A stretch of 7,458 nucleotides of DNA from Candidatus Magasanikbacteria bacterium CG_4_10_14_0_2_um_filter_41_10. GTDB taxonomy: Bacteria; Patescibacteriota; Patescibacteriia; Magasanikbacterales; UBA922. Where the stretch lies: contig PFPJ01000005.1 in NCBI GenBank assembly GCA_002792995.1, positions 1 to 7,458 of the forward strand. The letters run 5' to 3'. The position numbers and the translations under genes are program-made. Under the pieces are notes generated by a model. That model was not told where the DNA came from and did no database searches. It was given only the letters and a program-made list of their open reading frames with translations. This document shows, piece after piece, positions 6,375 to 7,458 of this stretch (positions within the stretch are counted from its first letter, which is position 1; each line of letters opens with the position of its first letter).

Positions 6375-6404
6375 TTGATATAGTATCAACCATTTTCATA
6401 TTAC
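6375..6404 (+). promoter_or_regulatory. Possible tsf promoter with dyad
   Basis: TTGATA (6375-6380) is a 5 of 6 match to the -35 box, and TATTAC (6399-6404), 18 bp later, matches 4 of 6 of the -10 box. The -35 box is also the left half of a perfect dyad, TTGATA-TAG-TATCAA (6375-6389), which could be a protein-binding site. A start near 6411 would leave about 15 nt before the tsf ATG. The region is AT-rich, so chance is a real alternative. Confidence 0.35.
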
Positions 6405-6425
6405 TTATTTTAACACCCAAACAGT

Positions 6426-7082
6426 ATGGCAATTACTGCACAAGATATCGCAAAGCTCCGTGCACAGACTGGTGCTGGGATGCTTGATTGTAAAAAAGCA
6501 CTCGATGAAACCAACGGTGATTTAGAAAAAGCACTTGATTGGCTTCGCGAGCGTGGTGTTGCAAAAGCAGCAAAACGAGCAGGAAAAGTCGCTGCAGAAG
6601 GAGTGGTCTACAGTTATATCCATGGTGGAGGAAGCGTTGGTGTATTGGTAGAAGTAAACTGTGAAACAGATTTTGTGGCAAAAAATGAAGGATTTCAAGC
6701 ATTGGTCAATGATATCGCACTGCATATCGCAGCGGCTGCTCCAAAATATGTCACTCGCGATGAAGTTCCCGTTGATGTCATTGAAAGAGAAAAAGGCATC
6801 TATGTAGAACAGATGAAAAATGAAGGAAAACCTGCAGATATTATTGAAAAAATTGTTGCTGGGAAAGTTGACAAATTTTATGCAGAGATTTGTCTCATGG
6901 AACAACCATTTATCAAAGATGAAGATAAAACTATTGAAAAATTGTTGGTTGAAAAAACCGGTGAAATTGGAGAAAAGATTACGGTTCGACGATTTGCACG
7001 ATTTGAACTTGGGGAAGGTATTGTAAAAGAAAAAGCTGATTTAGCAGCAGAGGTAGAGGAACAACTCAAGCAATCAGCATAA
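6426..7082 (+). CDS. tsf: Elongation factor Ts
   Basis: 218 aa. EF-Ts is the cytoplasmic nucleotide-exchange factor that regenerates EF-Tu-GTP from EF-Tu-GDP. The N-terminal UBA-like module (about 1-55) carries the hallmark TGAGMLDCKKAL at 15-26. The core follows with NCETDFVAKN at 78-87, whose TDF segment contacts EF-Tu, and LMEQPFIKD at 156-164. The C-terminal core ends in an acidic helix. It is shorter than E. coli EF-Ts (283 aa) and nearer the compact Thermus type (about 196 aa), so part of the second core subdomain and the coiled-coil is reduced; this is common in small genomes. The start is fixed by the conserved N-terminus; no Shine-Dalgarno sequence precedes it. It follows rpsB after 150 bp and ends 16 bp before a strong terminator. 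Confidence 0.99.
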   Translation: MAITAQDIAKLRAQTGAGMLDCKKALDETNGDLEKALDWLRERGVAKAAKRAGKVAAEGVVYSYIHGGGSVGVLVEVNCETDFVAKNEGFQALVNDIALHIAAAAPKYVTRDEVPVDVIEREKGIYVEQMKNEGKPADIIEKIVAGKVDKFYAEICLMEQPFIKDEDKTIEKLLVEKTGEIGEKITVRRFARFELGEGIVKEKADLAAEVEEQLKQSA

Positions 7083-7098
7083 GAGCATTGTATTCTAT

Positions 7099-7129
7099 AA
7101 AAAAAGCCCCATGATTGGGTGCTTTTTTT
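7099..7129 (+). terminator. Intrinsic terminator of rpsB-tsf
   Basis: Nine pairs (7099-7107 with 7121-7129) plus CCC/GGG (7108-7110 with 7117-7119) form a stem with one bulged T at 7120 and the 6-nt loop ATGATT. The right arm is a run of seven T, so a U-tract is present. It starts 16 bp after the tsf stop. Confidence 0.92.
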
Positions 7130-7158
7130 GTATATCCACTAGCCAAGAGTGGTGCATA

Positions 7159-7187
7159 TTGCTACACTACATACGTCTGTTTTTAAT
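7159..7187 (+). promoter_or_regulatory. Probable promoter of the GAPDH gene
   Basis: TTGCTA (7159-7164, 4 of 6) and TTTAAT (7182-7187, 5 of 6) are separated by 17 bp. A start near 7194 would leave about 14 nt before the ATG. TATAAC at 7191-7196 is an alternative -10. A new promoter is expected here because a strong terminator lies just upstream. A short inverted repeat CCACT/AGTGG (7136-7140, 7148-7152) is of unknown meaning. Confidence 0.4.
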
Positions 7188-7207
7188 TTATATAACGTGT
7201 TGTGAGT

Positions 7208-7458
7208 ATGAACATTGCAATTAATGGGTTTGGTCGTATAGGGCGTCATGCGTTGAAAGTTGCCTGGAAGAAAAAAGGTATCAATATTGTGGCTATCAAT
7301 GATCTCACCGATACAAAGACTCTTGCGCATTTACTCAAATATGATACCGCATATCCAGATTTTGGTGCAAAAGTTTCTGCGAAAGAGGGCATGCTGATTA
7401 TTAACGGAAAAAAAATTCAGGCACTTGCAGAACGTGACCCAAGCAAATTGCCATGGAA
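7208..7458 (+). CDS. gap: Glyceraldehyde-3-phosphate dehydrogenase, N-terminal part (cut by window end)
   Basis: The open frame from the ATG at 7208 runs off the window after 83 codons. It starts MNIAINGFGRIGRHALK, with the NGFGRIGR dinucleotide-binding loop at 6-13, then VAINDL at 28-33, whose Asp32 is the residue expected to contact the adenosine ribose of NAD. It continues with LAHLLKYDT and ends in the conserved AERDPSKLPW block (about 74-83). The enzyme oxidises glyceraldehyde 3-phosphate to 1,3-bisphosphoglycerate with NAD(P) and phosphate in cytoplasmic glycolysis. The catalytic Cys region is beyond the window, so an intact active site cannot be confirmed. The start fits the family N-terminus exactly; no clear Shine-Dalgarno sequence precedes it. 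It is transcribed separately from rpsB-tsf. Confidence 0.97.
   Translation, partial: MNIAINGFGRIGRHALKVAWKKKGINIVAINDLTDTKTLAHLLKYDTAYPDFGAKVSAKEGMLIINGKKIQALAERDPSKLPW

Noticed and set aside
1..7458. CRISPR array, tRNA, insertion sequence or attachment site
   Set aside because: I saw no spaced repeat array, no cloverleaf with acceptor and T-loop bases, no transposase-like reading frame and no flanking terminal repeats. The only long direct repeat is the coding one at 1-82.

Overview
The window looks like a chromosomal piece of a small-genome bacterium, most likely a member of the Patescibacteria (Candidate Phyla Radiation). The clues are a signal-peptide protein with the two-helix 'T4SS pilin-like' core common in that group, a membrane-anchored DsbA-family oxidoreductase next to it, a compact 218-residue EF-Ts, moderately AT-rich DNA, short gaps and mostly Shine-Dalgarno-less starts. 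This placement is an inference; no rRNA is present to confirm it. The standard code suffices: all visible stop codons are TAA or TAG.

Layout. Positions 1-91 hold the last 29 codons of a plus-strand gene for a very lysine-rich protein. A near-perfect bidirectional terminator (103-133) separates it from a convergent minus-strand block. Read 5' to 3' on the minus strand, that block holds a DsbA-like thiol oxidoreductase (5387-4623), a cysteine-rich pilin-like membrane protein 3 bp downstream (4619-3093), and uvrA (2985-154), which has its own promoter at 3049-3021. From about 5400 rightwards transcription is on the plus strand: a consensus promoter, a structured leader, rpsB (5550-6275), a 150-bp spacer with a stem-loop followed by U residues and a possible second promoter, tsf (6426-7082), a strong terminator, and the first 83 codons of a glyceraldehyde-3-phosphate dehydrogenase gene cut by the window end.

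How the parts relate. rpsB-tsf is the widely conserved translation pair. uvrA is nucleotide excision repair. The least ordinary part is the two-gene unit of DsbA-like protein and cysteine-rich pilin-like protein. All 12 cysteines of the latter are predicted on the outer face of the membrane, where the anchored CPYC thioredoxin-fold domain would also sit, so a dedicated oxidase-substrate pair is plausible.

Control signals are unusually readable: a textbook sigma70-type promoter for rpsB, a good promoter with an overlapping inverted repeat for uvrA, an extended -10 placed for nearly leaderless transcription of the DsbA-like gene, and two intrinsic terminators. The short non-coding stretches are described in the feature list; no gap longer than 300 bases is free of genes.
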